Source of the DNA: Exiguobacterium flavidum
Lineage (GTDB): Bacteria > Bacillota > Bacilli > Exiguobacteriales > Exiguobacteriaceae
DNA length: 64,000 nucleotides
Direction of reading: 5' to 3'
Assembly: GCF_003344535.1 (NCBI RefSeq)
Contig: NZ_QPKS01000003.1
Span: 124,001-188,000, forward strand
A model generated the notes under the pieces. It did not search any database and was not told the origin of the DNA. It saw only the letters and a program-made list of their open reading frames with translations. Below, piece by piece: positions 47,276-55,641 of the stretch. The position numbers were made by a program, and so were the translations under genes. The first letter of the stretch is position 1. Every line of letters starts with the position of its first letter.

Positions 47276-47520
47276 TGAGGATGACTCAAAAGTCGATCAG
47301 TAAACGAAAACCGGGAGTGGACTTCGAATCCACTCCCGGTTTCTCGTTCAGCCGACATCACTCGTTCCACTCGACTCCTGCAGGAAAAAGCGCGATAGTT
47401 CGCGCTGTCAGAGACAGACAAGACCCGGATTCCCTTTCCGCTTCGGAAAGGAATCCGCGGCTTGTGTCTCGCCTGAGGAAAGCGAGTGAAGGACGAGTGA
47501 TGACTTTTGAGTCACCCTCA
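47276..47520. repeat. Palindromic element with terminal inverted repeats
   Basis: A 245-bp gene-free element. Its ends are 19-bp inverted repeats matching at 18 positions (TGAGGATGACTCAAAAGTC at the left). Inside are a perfect 14-bp hairpin (47308-47342), a 16-bp long-range stem pairing 47356-47373 with 47483-47502, a small hairpin GCGCGATAGTTCGCGC, and a nested stem in which GAGACAGACAAG pairs with CTTGTGTCTC around a hairpin CGGATTCC..GGAATCCG. The design suggests a non-autonomous mobile palindrome or a structured RNA. No open frame in it looks coding. The first hairpin may also end the antiporter transcript. Confidence 0.75.
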
Positions 47521-47551
47521 TTCCGGTAATCATCCAAATCGATGTTTCTGA

Positions 47552-48325
47552 TCACCGTCCGCTGAATGTCGGACGTTTCTTCCCGATGAAAGCTTCAAGT
47601 GCGGCACGATGATCGTCTGTCTTGCCAGCACGTGTCTGATAGATCACTTCTTGCGCGAGCATCTCTTCGAGTGTCGATTCATAGCTCGACGCGTGCAGAC
47701 GCTTGATATATCCGATCACCTTCGTCGGCTGCTTAGCGAGGCGTTGTACGAAGGCCTCAACTTCACTATCGAACTGTTCGTCTTCGTACACACGCGTCAC
47801 AAGACCGATACGGGCCGCTTCCTCTGCGGAAAGCGTCTCACCTAGCAGCGCAAGTTCGAGAGCCTTCGCCGAACCTACCAGCCGAGGGAGATAATACGGA
47901 CTCCCGGCGTCCGGAACGAGTCCGATATGAACGAACGCGAGCGAAGCTGTCGCAGATTCCTTCATCAGACGGAAGTCGCAGGCAAGGGCGAGAGACAGGC
48001 CCGCGCCGGCCGCCACACCGTTCAGTGCGGCAACGATCGGTTTCTTGAGGTTCGCCATCGAACGGATGAGCGGATGATAGTAGGACTCCAAATACTCACC
48101 ATGAACGAGTGTCGGATCAACCGTCTTCAGGTCCTGTCCCGCACAGAACCCTCTGCCGTCCCCCTTCAACAAAATCGCTCTCACTGAGTCGTCCTGTGAC
48201 GCCTCCTCCATCGCCTCCGTAAGTTCGGTAAGCATCACGGAAGTCAGCGCGTTCAAGCGCTCCGGGCGTTTCATCAATACATAGGCCACTTCGTTTTCGA
48301 CTCGATATTCAATCTCATTCCACAT
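47552..48325 (-). CDS. Enoyl-CoA hydratase/isomerase family protein
   Basis: 257 residues of the crotonase fold. The oxyanion hole segments are CAGQDLKTVD and NGVAAGAGLSLALACD; the catalytic region VHIGLVPDAGSPYYLPRLVG resembles PaaG-type isomerases with an aspartate in place of the hydratase glutamate. It could act in fatty acid or phenylacetate breakdown, but no pathway partners are adjacent. The ATG at 48325 has AAGGGGG upstream. Confidence 0.88.
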   Translation of the reverse strand: MWNEIEYRVENEVAYVLMKRPERLNALTSVMLTELTEAMEEASQDDSVRAILLKGDGRGFCAGQDLKTVDPTLVHGEYLESYYHPLIRSMANLKKPIVAALNGVAAGAGLSLALACDFRLMKESATASLAFVHIGLVPDAGSPYYLPRLVGSAKALELALLGETLSAEEAARIGLVTRVYEDEQFDSEVEAFVQRLAKQPTKVIGYIKRLHASSYESTLEEMLAQEVIYQTRAGKTDDHRAALEAFIGKKRPTFSGR

Positions 48326-48388
48326 GAAAATCCCCCTTTTCCACTTTGAACGACAATTCATTATGATGTATTCGTGATATTTTATGAA

Positions 48389-48414
48389 AATCCTTTTAAA
48401 AGGGATTCTTTTTT
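48389..48414 (+). other. Terminator-like hairpin in the MATE gene leader
   Basis: A stem AATCC..GGATT around CTTTTAAAAG is followed by CTTTTTT, 100 bp upstream of the MATE start. A TTGAAC-17-TATTCG pair (48346-48374) could start a transcript just before it, so it may be an attenuator. No antiterminator is obvious. Confidence 0.35.
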
Positions 48415-48513
48415 ATGCAAGCTTCAAATTTCCTCTTTCATTCTGGAAAACAGAGGCGTATAGTTCAGCAAAGATAAAAAAACGTTTGAACCGGAACAAA
48501 GGGGAATTTAACC

Positions 48514-49896
48514 ATGACAAAAGCAAAACAACAATCACTCTTTCAAATCAGCTGGCCTCTCTTCATAGAAATCGCTCTCCATATGAGTCTCGGTATCGTC
48601 GCCACGCTGATCCTGAGCTTTTATTCTGACAGCGCAGCAGCGGCAGTCGGGGTCGCGAACCAGGTCCTGAACATCTTCATCATCTTGTTCAACATCACGT
48701 CCGTCGGGGCGACGATCATCATCGGTCAATATCTCGGTGCACGCAGGAATCTCGACGCAAGACAGACAGCACGTTCCGCATTTTCACTCAACCTGTGGGC
48801 CGGCATCTTGATCTCCGTCGTCGTCGCATTGTCCGGTACGCAGCTGTTAGGCTTCTTCTCACTCGAAGGCGCGACACTGGCGTTCGGTGAGACGTTCCTT
48901 AAAATCGTAGGTTTGTTCCTGTTTCTAGAGGCTATCTCCCTGACGCTCGGAGCTATTCTCCGAAGCCACGGCTATACGAAGAATGCCATGTACGTCACGC
49001 TGATGACGAACTTCGTCAGTGCAGCCGGAAACATCATTGCAGTTCTCGGACTGTTCGGCCTTCCAGTCTTCGGAGTTGCCGGGGTCGCCTGGTCGATCGT
49101 CGTCGCCCGTGCATTCGCCGTCGTCGTCCTGCTGTATGTCGTATACCGTAAGCTGTCGCTTCGTTTCCGTATCAAGGACCTGTTCGCGATCGACCGCGGG
49201 GATTTGAAGACGATCATGAACATCGGGATTCCTTCGGCAGGTGAAGGCATCAGTTATCAGTTTTCACAACTCGTCATCACAGGATTCATTGCGACTGTCG
49301 GAGAAGCGGCGTTGTCTGCCCGCGTCTATGTCTCGAACATCACGATGCTCTGTTTCTTGTTCACCCTTGCGCTTGCTCAAGGAACGCAGCTCCTTGTCGC
49401 GCAACAGGTCGGTGCCGGTGATTATGAAGCCGCACATCAGCGGACGATCAAGACATTGAAAATCGCCGTCGTCGCGAGTTTCGCTTCCGCTGTCGCCATC
49501 GCTTCGGCAGGCGGGCAGGTGCTCTCGCTCTTTACGTCGAATCCTGAAATCATAGCAATCGGTCTTCCACTGTTGTGGGCGAGCGTTTTGCTCGAGCCCG
49601 GCCGTGCCATGAACATCGTCTTGATGGGTACGCTCAAATCAGCCGGCGATGTCCGTTTCCCTGTTACGATCGGCATCTTGTCGATGTGGGGAGTCGCAGT
49701 CGTGCTCAGCTATACGCTCGGTCTCGAATTCGGCCTCGGTCTACTCGGTATTTGGATCGCGTTCTCGGCTGACGAATGGTTCCGCGGAGTCTTTGCGCTG
49801 AAACGTTGGAACGACCGGAAGTGGGTTGCCTATACTCTGACAACAAAAGGAGATACGCATGATAACGAACGCCGCGAGACTTCTGAAGCAGTCTAA
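48514..49896 (+). CDS. MATE family efflux transporter
   Basis: 460 residues with twelve helices in two related halves. The opening LFQISWPLFIEIALHMSLGI, NITSVGATIIIGQYLGARRN in the first half and LALAQGTQLLVAQQVGAGDYE in the second are MATE signatures. MATE proteins export drugs or metabolites in exchange for Na+ or H+. Substrate unknown. Its last 38 bases overlap ybaK. Confidence 0.93.
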   Translation: MTKAKQQSLFQISWPLFIEIALHMSLGIVATLILSFYSDSAAAAVGVANQVLNIFIILFNITSVGATIIIGQYLGARRNLDARQTARSAFSLNLWAGILISVVVALSGTQLLGFFSLEGATLAFGETFLKIVGLFLFLEAISLTLGAILRSHGYTKNAMYVTLMTNFVSAAGNIIAVLGLFGLPVFGVAGVAWSIVVARAFAVVVLLYVVYRKLSLRFRIKDLFAIDRGDLKTIMNIGIPSAGEGISYQFSQLVITGFIATVGEAALSARVYVSNITMLCFLFTLALAQGTQLLVAQQVGAGDYEAAHQRTIKTLKIAVVASFASAVAIASAGGQVLSLFTSNPEIIAIGLPLLWASVLLEPGRAMNIVLMGTLKSAGDVRFPVTIGILSMWGVAVVLSYTLGLEFGLGLLGIWIAFSADEWFRGVFALKRWNDRKWVAYTLTTKGDTHDNERRETSEAV

Positions 49897-50323
49897 TGTC
49901 ACTTTTGATCTACTAAATTACGATGTCGACTTGAACGACCTTTCCGCCGGTGCTGTCGCACATAAAATCGGACGTCCGCCGGAGGACATCTACAAGACGC
50001 TCGTACTCGTGGACGACAAAGGCCATCATGCCTTCGTCGTCCTTTCGGGTGCCGAGGAACTTTCACTAAAAGCGATCGCAAAGGCAATCGGGGCTAAAAA
50101 GGTTCAACTCGTTCCGATGAAGGATCTCGAGAAACTGACAGGTTATATTCGTGGAGGCGTCTCTCCGATCGGCGCAAAAAAAGCGTTCCCCGTCTATTTG
50201 TCCGACACGGCAGAAGCGAAGCAAACGATCATCATTTCAGCAGGCAAGCGGGGCTGTCAACTCGTTCTCGCACCAGAGGACCTGCTTGCGTTCACGAAAG
50301 GAAAAGTCTTTTCGAACTGCTGA
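49859..50323 (+). CDS. ybaK: Cys-tRNA(Pro) deacylase YbaK
   Basis: 154 residues, usual length. The editing-domain features IYKTLVLVDDKGHHAFVVLS, the catalytic lysine region KAIGAKKVQLVPMKDLEKLT and YIRGGVSPIGAKKAFPVYL identify YbaK/EbsC. It removes cysteine from tRNA(Pro) mischarged by prolyl-tRNA synthetase. AAAGGAG precedes the ATG inside the MATE gene, so the two are co-translated. Confidence 0.95.
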   Translation: MITNAARLLKQSNVTFDLLNYDVDLNDLSAGAVAHKIGRPPEDIYKTLVLVDDKGHHAFVVLSGAEELSLKAIAKAIGAKKVQLVPMKDLEKLTGYIRGGVSPIGAKKAFPVYLSDTAEAKQTIIISAGKRGCQLVLAPEDLLAFTKGKVFSNC

Positions 50324-50382
50324 ATCCCTCTCAAAATATGGTATGATTGATAGTATCGAATATGCGGCAGGAGGAATTCATT

Positions 50383-51090
50383 TTGTGGAAAGAACGCATA
50401 CGTAATACGATTCCGAACCTCTTTACGTTCGGAAATCTATACTGCGGATTTTTAGCAATCGTCATGGCAGCGAAAGGCGACTTTCAAAATGCCACGTTGC
50501 TCATCGTCATCGCCATGATGCTCGACAGCCTCGATGGCAGAATTGCTCGAATGCTTGGTGTAGCAGGTGATTTCGGAAAGGAACTCGATTCCTTGGCGGA
50601 CGTCGTCACGTTCGGGGTCGCTCCAGCGATGATGGCCTACTATACATACTTCTTCGAGTTCGGTGAAATCGGGCTTTTGATCGCGGCGTTATTCCCGCTC
50701 TTCGGTGCGTTTCGTCTCGCCCGCTTCAACCTGACTGCGACGAACGTCGCGTCTACCTACTTTTCAGGAGTCCCGATAACTGCTGCCGGTGGCCTGCTCG
50801 CCGTCGTCACCCTGTTCAGCGGACGGATGAACGACCTGATGGTCCCGCTCGTCTTTACGGCGCTCGCCTTTTTGATGGTCAGCCGTGTAAAAATCCCGAG
50901 CTTCAAGGACATTCCGGTGCCACGCCATACGTTCGTCATCACGTTCACACTTCTCTATGTCACGTACGTGATGATCGCCCGGTCTAAGGAGTGGTCGACG
51001 TTCTGGTTCGTCGCCGTCCCGCTCTACATCGCTTTTCTGCTCTTCTCTTTCATCAAGAAGCGGCGGAACAACCACGTAAAAGAGAGCTGA
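50383..51090 (+). CDS. pssA: CDP-diacylglycerol-serine O-phosphatidyltransferase
   Basis: About 235 residues, seven to eight helices. The CDP-alcohol phosphotransferase motif is complete: DGRIAR, eight residues, GKELDSLAD. A TTG start at 50383 is chosen because AGGAGGAA lies eight bases upstream and the protein then begins LWKERIRNTIPNLFTFGNLY, as in the family. It makes phosphatidylserine, the substrate of the psd product at 29705-30481. Confidence 0.93.
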   Translation: MWKERIRNTIPNLFTFGNLYCGFLAIVMAAKGDFQNATLLIVIAMMLDSLDGRIARMLGVAGDFGKELDSLADVVTFGVAPAMMAYYTYFFEFGEIGLLIAALFPLFGAFRLARFNLTATNVASTYFSGVPITAAGGLLAVVTLFSGRMNDLMVPLVFTALAFLMVSRVKIPSFKDIPVPRHTFVITFTLLYVTYVMIARSKEWSTFWFVAVPLYIAFLLFSFIKKRRNNHVKES

Positions 51091-51116
51091 ACACCCATAG
51101 GTCTTTGGCCGACAAG

Positions 51117-51165
51117 ACGCATCACCTGTTCCTATACAATGGAAGGACAGGCGGTGCGTTTTCTT
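51117..51165 (+). terminator. Terminator of pssA
   Basis: An imperfect stem with G-T pairs (ACGCATCACCTGT with ACAGGCGGTGCGT) followed by TTTTCTTTTT. Confidence 0.75.
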
Positions 51166-51274
51166 TTTCACTCCTTCGTATTTGCGTATGGTCATTATTT
51201 TCAGGTACAGCTGGGAATGGCGTACATCTGAACCGCTCGTTATACTGAAGTCAATCTGAACGTGAGGTGATCCG

Positions 51275-52027
51275 ATGATTCGATTTTCAACACGCCTGTG
51301 GTTTGTATTTGCCGTCTGGTACACCGTGGGTATTGTTCTCGTCAGCCTTTCGCTGCTTCCGCCCTGGCTTGAATGGGCGAACGCCGTCTTTCTACTTCTG
51401 TCCGGACTCTATGCGTCCGTCTACTTCTGGTTCGCACTTCCGCGTGCCCGCTTCGTGATCGCCGTCATTTTTTTCGGTTCCATCGCGATCGAGTCGATCG
51501 GTGTACATACAGGTTGGCCGTTCGGGGAATATCGCTATGAACAGGACTTCGGCCCGATGTTGCTTGGTGTTCCCGTGACGATTGGAGCAGCTTGGTTGTC
51601 CGTCATGGGCGCGAGCCATGCCTTCGCCCAGCGATTCAGCATGCAGCACCGTACGCTCGTTTTGACACCTCTCTTTGCGGTCTGGCTCGACCTTGCGATC
51701 GACCCGGTCTCAGCCAATCTGAAGTCGTATTGGGTTTGGCTTGAGTCAGGATTCTATTACGATATCCCGACCCAGAACTTCATAGGCTGGTACGGTACGG
51801 CGCTGGTTTTCAGTCTACTTCTGAGACGTTTCGAGCAGCCGGTCGAAGAGACTCTTAAGCGCAGAACGACATGGCTCTATCTGATGCTCCATCTCCTGTT
51901 CGGGATGACATCCCTCGCAGGCGGTCTGATGGGCGTTTTTCTGGTGAGTTTAGCTGCCTTCCCGCTCTACATCATGACGAGAGGAGTCGTTGAGAGTGAT
52001 TTACGCCAACAAAAAACCCGTTTTTGA
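51275..52027 (+). CDS. cruF: CruF-like carotenoid hydratase (DUF422)
   Basis: 250 residues with seven or eight helices. The segment ESIGVHTGWPFGEYRYE and VPVTIGAAWLSVMGASHAF, then WLDLAIDPVSANLKSYWVW, match the DUF422/CruF family, which adds water to the 1',2' double bond of acyclic carotenoid ends. GTGAGGTG lies before the ATG. It is the first of four overlapping plus-strand carotenoid genes and overlaps the acyltransferase gene by 32 bp. The tertiary hydroxyl it would create is the likely site for the glycosyltransferase encoded two genes later. Confidence 0.85.
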   Translation: MIRFSTRLWFVFAVWYTVGIVLVSLSLLPPWLEWANAVFLLLSGLYASVYFWFALPRARFVIAVIFFGSIAIESIGVHTGWPFGEYRYEQDFGPMLLGVPVTIGAAWLSVMGASHAFAQRFSMQHRTLVLTPLFAVWLDLAIDPVSANLKSYWVWLESGFYYDIPTQNFIGWYGTALVFSLLLRRFEQPVEETLKRRTTWLYLMLHLLFGMTSLAGGLMGVFLVSLAAFPLYIMTRGVVESDLRQQKTRF

Positions 52028-52688
52028 CGCCCTTTTCTCATCCTATGTTAAAAGAAGGCTGATCAGCCGTTCGTTTCATCGCGTCCTCTACCGCGCAGAC
52101 GATATTCCGCTGAAAGGGCTGATGCTCGCGACGCATGCATCCTGGTGGGACGGGATGGTCCTCCTCGCGCTGAACGATGCGATGTTGCATCATGATCCTT
52201 ATGTCATGATCGACCGTCACGGTCTCGAACGTTTTCCCTTTTTCACCTATCTGGGTGGCTTCTCAGTCGATCCCACCTCCTTCTCCGAGGTACGGGAGAG
52301 CTTGCGGTACGCCGAGAAATTGCTTGATGCCGGACAGACGGTCTGGCTTTTCCCACAGGGTGGCGAGGTCCATCAAGAGGCCCGCCCGCTGAAGCTTGCT
52401 CAAGGTGCCTCTCACCTCGCGAAAGGACGGAAAGTCTCCATATTCTCCTTCTACTATTCATTTTCTCATCACCAGCGACCGGATCTATGGATACGGACAA
52501 GACGTCTTTCCGTCAGCGGGACTCTGAGGGAGCGGACAGAACGGCTAACCGAAGCCCTGACGACGCTATACGATGACGTCCGGGCAGACGCCATCGCAGA
52601 TGCTGAGGCGCACTACATCCCGCTTTACGAACCTAAACGAACAGTGTCCGATTGGACGGAACGCTTGACGAAGAAGGTGAGAGGATGA
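51996..52688 (+). CDS. Acyltransferase, PlsC-like (carotenoid cluster)
   Basis: About 230 residues. The acyltransferase HX4D motif reads LATHASWWDGMVL and the second block is WLFPQGGEVHQEARPLKL, where the phospholipid enzymes have EGTRS. The replacement suggests a different acceptor, for example the glucose of a glycosyl carotenoid, rather than lysophosphatidate. The GTG at 51996 has GAGGAG nine bases upstream, within cruF. It overlaps both neighbours, so it is tightly co-translated with the carotenoid genes. Confidence 0.82.
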   Translation: MIYANKKPVFDALFSSYVKRRLISRSFHRVLYRADDIPLKGLMLATHASWWDGMVLLALNDAMLHHDPYVMIDRHGLERFPFFTYLGGFSVDPTSFSEVRESLRYAEKLLDAGQTVWLFPQGGEVHQEARPLKLAQGASHLAKGRKVSIFSFYYSFSHHQRPDLWIRTRRLSVSGTLRERTERLTEALTTLYDDVRADAIADAEAHYIPLYEPKRTVSDWTERLTKKVRG

Positions 52689-53758
52689 TCGTCTCCTTTT
52701 TCGCAGCTCTGTCACTTTTGATGTTCTCGGTAGTGAACCTCTTCTTTCTTCCGCGGCTGAAACGTATCGGCGAAGTGCCGCAGCTTGCTGTCTGTATTCC
52801 GCTCCGCAACGAGGAACGCCATGTCGAAAAGTTGATTTCTTCACTACGTGCTGCCCTTCCTGAAGGTGCGACCGTCTATTTATATGAGGACCGGTCGACA
52901 GACCGAACACGCGAGTTGCTTCAGGCGCTTACCCGGACAGACACACGCTTCAGAATCATCGACGGGCTGCCTCTGCCTGCCGGTTGGGCGGGAAAGGTTC
53001 ACGCCTGCCATCAGCTTTCACGCCAAACGACCGAGCCTTATCTCTTGTTCCTCGACGCCGACGTCACGCTTTCTCAAGATACGATTTCCCGCCTGTTCGC
53101 GAAGATGCAGGAGGAAAAAGCAGTCTTCCTTTCGGGATTCCCGTCCTTTCCCGTCGAGACATTTCTCGGGAAATTATTGATTCCGATGCAACACGTGCTG
53201 ATTGCCCAACATCTCCCTCTCTTTTTTCGAAAGGTACGACATCCCGCATTCGCTGCCGCTAACGGGATGGTCGTCCTCGTCGAACGGGAAGCATATGAAA
53301 ACATAGGCGGCCACAAGGCGATACGGGACGCCATCGTCGATGATCTCGCGCTTTGCAGACTGTTCAAACAAAACCGATACATCACGACACTGGTCCACGT
53401 CGCTCCTTTCGTCAGTTGCGATATGTATGCGACGAACCGGGAAGTCTGGCTCGGATTCAACAAGAATATCTTTCGGGGAATGAACGATTCCTATCTGCTC
53501 GGAAGTTACTTTTTACTCTACTACGGGTATCAAGCAATGACGCTCCCCTTCGCAATCCTCTTTCCCTCCGCCTGGTCGCTTGGGGCACTTTCCTTCGTTC
53601 TTCTTGCCAGGCTGCGGATTGACCGCGTCGCTCGAATGAAGGGAGCATGGTTGCTCCATCCGCTTGCGTGCCTCGTCTACTGTCTTCTGCTTTTGACAGC
53701 CATGACGCGAAGCCTGCGGAAGGGAACGATCGAATGGAAGGGGCGCACGTATACTTAA
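52685..53758 (+). CDS. Carotenoid glycosyltransferase, GT2 (CrtQ/CruC-like)
   Basis: 357 residues: an N-terminal helix, a GT2 domain with LAVCIPLRNEERHVEKLISS, YLYEDRSTDRTREL and the metal-binding FLDADVTLSQD, then three or four C-terminal helices. AGKVHACHQL and the overall layout resemble staphylococcal CrtQ, which glucosylates diaponeurosporenoate. Here the acceptor may instead be the hydroxyl made by the CruF-like enzyme. The ATG overlaps the acyltransferase stop (ATGA). Confidence 0.85.
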   Translation: MIVSFFAALSLLMFSVVNLFFLPRLKRIGEVPQLAVCIPLRNEERHVEKLISSLRAALPEGATVYLYEDRSTDRTRELLQALTRTDTRFRIIDGLPLPAGWAGKVHACHQLSRQTTEPYLLFLDADVTLSQDTISRLFAKMQEEKAVFLSGFPSFPVETFLGKLLIPMQHVLIAQHLPLFFRKVRHPAFAAANGMVVLVEREAYENIGGHKAIRDAIVDDLALCRLFKQNRYITTLVHVAPFVSCDMYATNREVWLGFNKNIFRGMNDSYLLGSYFLLYYGYQAMTLPFAILFPSAWSLGALSFVLLARLRIDRVARMKGAWLLHPLACLVYCLLLLTAMTRSLRKGTIEWKGRTYT

Positions 53759-53770
53759 GGGGGTCCTAAA

Positions 53771-55240
53771 ATGAAACATGTCGCTGTGATCGGAGCAGGA
53801 CTTGGCGGCTTGAGTGCCGCCATTTCTCTCGCTTCAAAAGGTTTTAAAGTTACTGTAATCGAAAAGAATAAGCACATCGGAGGAAAGATGATGCCGATCA
53901 TGACGGAAGGGCATCGCTTCGACTTCGGTCCGAATACGATCACGATGCCTGAGGTCTTTCAGTCAGTGATCGCAAAGTCCGGTGCCGATCCGGACGATTA
54001 TTTCCAGTTCGAAAAACTCGAGGCCCATACCGTCAATCATTTCGAGGATGGCAGGAAGCTGACGTTCCGTCCCGGCCGTGAGGCGATGCGGACCGAGGTT
54101 GACCGCTTCACGGGCGGTCAGCTGAAGAAAAACGATATCACCGGCTACATGGAGGAAGCGCAAAAACTGTACGACATCGCGAACAGCCGTTTCTTCACGA
54201 ACCTCGATTCCTATCTCGATCCGAAGCTGTGGCGCGACATGTTGAAAGTCCACCCCTTGAAGAGCATGCACAAGCTCCATCAGAAGTATTTCAAGGACCC
54301 GGCTTTAATACAGGCGTTCGACCGTTATGCGACCTACATCGGATCTAATCCGTATGAAGCACCCGCGACGTTCGCGTTGATCGCCCATCTTGAATTGAAC
54401 GACGGTGTCTACTTCGCAAAAGGCGGGAACACGACGATTGCCGACGGATTCGCAAAGCGCGCGCGCGAGCTCGGGGTTGAATTCAGGTTACAGGAGGAAG
54501 CGACGCAAATCGAGGTATCGGACGGTCTTGCGACCCACGTAGAGTTGAACCATTCCGAGTTCCTCCCTGTCGATTACATCGTCATGAACGGTGACCTGTT
54601 GACGCAATACCCGCGACTCGTCGCTGAGGCTGACCGGCCCGACTTCAAAAATCCGGTCGCATCACAGACTCCGCCTTCGATTTCCGCCTATGTTCGTTGT
54701 ATCGGATTGAATCAAAGAATCGAAGGTCTCGCCCACCACAATGTCTATTTTTCTTCTGACTACGAGGCGGAATCACGTGCGCTCTTCAAGGAGCATCGTT
54801 ATGCAGGCGAACCGACCATCTATATCTCGAATTCATCTGTGACGGATAGATCGATGGGAGATGCCGGAGATAACTTGTTCCTTCTCGTCAATGCACCCGC
54901 GACATCAAGCGGAAGTGAGATCGATTTTGATGCGTATGATGCGCTGATTGACCGGCGCCTGCGCAGGTTCGGAGTCGACCTTTCCAAAGCCGCGACGGAT
55001 TTGCGGATGACGCCGAGTGATATGGAGCGCAAGTTTTCCGCTTATCACGGTGCGATCTACGGATTCGCCTCGAATGATATCCAGCATGCGTTTTTACGTC
55101 CCTCTAACCGTTCAAACAATGTTCACAATTTGTATTTTGCCGGAGGTTCTACGCACCCTGGCGGTGGAAGCCCAATGGTTACGCTTTCAGGAGGACTGGC
55201 GAGCGAGCGAATCATTCGTGCCGCTGCACAAGGCGTGTGA
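53771..55240 (+). CDS. crtP: C30 carotenoid terminal oxidase, CrtP/CrtNb type
   Basis: 489 residues of the FAD amine-oxidase/phytoene desaturase family. The dinucleotide motif is IGAGLGGLSAAISLASKG and the C-terminal signature LYFAGGSTHPGGGSPMVTLS. The latter, and HHNVYFSSDYEAESRALFKE, are closer to staphylococcal CrtP (diaponeurosporene oxidase) than to CrtN. It would oxidise the terminal methyl group of the C30 chain to an aldehyde. AAGGGGG precedes the ATG by eight bases. Last gene of the plus-strand set. Confidence 0.85.
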   Translation: MKHVAVIGAGLGGLSAAISLASKGFKVTVIEKNKHIGGKMMPIMTEGHRFDFGPNTITMPEVFQSVIAKSGADPDDYFQFEKLEAHTVNHFEDGRKLTFRPGREAMRTEVDRFTGGQLKKNDITGYMEEAQKLYDIANSRFFTNLDSYLDPKLWRDMLKVHPLKSMHKLHQKYFKDPALIQAFDRYATYIGSNPYEAPATFALIAHLELNDGVYFAKGGNTTIADGFAKRARELGVEFRLQEEATQIEVSDGLATHVELNHSEFLPVDYIVMNGDLLTQYPRLVAEADRPDFKNPVASQTPPSISAYVRCIGLNQRIEGLAHHNVYFSSDYEAESRALFKEHRYAGEPTIYISNSSVTDRSMGDAGDNLFLLVNAPATSSGSEIDFDAYDALIDRRLRRFGVDLSKAATDLRMTPSDMERKFSAYHGAIYGFASNDIQHAFLRPSNRSNNVHNLYFAGGSTHPGGGSPMVTLSGGLASERIIRAAAQGV

Positions 55241-55641
55241 ACGTTATGTGAAAAACAAATCAATCACTTGTACGGACCTCTTAGATTTGTTACGATTGGT
55301 TCGAGTTCAAGAGGTAGTGATTGACCCCACATCCTCGGCAAGCGCATATCTGGCTTCCCCGAGTCAGTCGGCGTTTTCGAACTTCAAAACAATCTCAATG
55401 AACCGACGAGCCCCACTCGGAATAGAGCGGATCAGGCAGCATGTAGCAACGACGTTCCCCCTTAGATCGTCAACATCCTGTCCGGTCCAAACGGCACACA
55501 ATTCGTCCATCCCCCGTGGACATCGTTCCGTTTCTTAATGTGTTCAACGAGTTGTTCAATTGGAAAGTCGGACTCCCCGGTCCGCTTTCCGCATAGAAAA
55601 AAGACCTCGTCCCCGCGAGGTCTTTTTTCTATGCCTAAACA
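55241..55641. other. Gene-poor gap between convergent carotenoid sets
   Basis: About 400 bp. The right end holds a strong terminator (55596-55629). Frames on both strands are short and no family is recognisable. On the minus strand a 48-codon frame (55364-55510, starting MDELCAVWTGQDVDDLRGNV) and, in another frame just upstream, an open stretch reading PIEQLVEHIKKRNDVHGGW could be scraps of a decayed gene. ACCTCTT and AAGAGGT at 55275-55312 form a small inverted repeat. Confidence 0.4.
55596..55629. terminator. Bidirectional terminator near crtM
   Basis: A stem AAAAGACCTCG with CGAGGTCTTTT, small loop, A and T runs outside; it lies directly after the crtM stop codon and can end both operons. 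Confidence 0.9.

Noticed and set aside
47275-47529. 84-codon plus-strand frame across the palindromic element
   Set aside because: It reads straight through hairpins and terminal repeats, has no ribosome site and looks like a by-product of the repeat.
50347-50383. Upstream ATG starts for pssA at 50347 or 50362
   Set aside because: They lack ribosome sites, while the AGGAGG lies inside that segment and is placed correctly for the TTG at 50383.
55017-55538. 173-codon plus-strand frame running out of crtP
   Set aside because: Its first half overlaps crtP in another frame and the second half has no recognisable domain or start signal.
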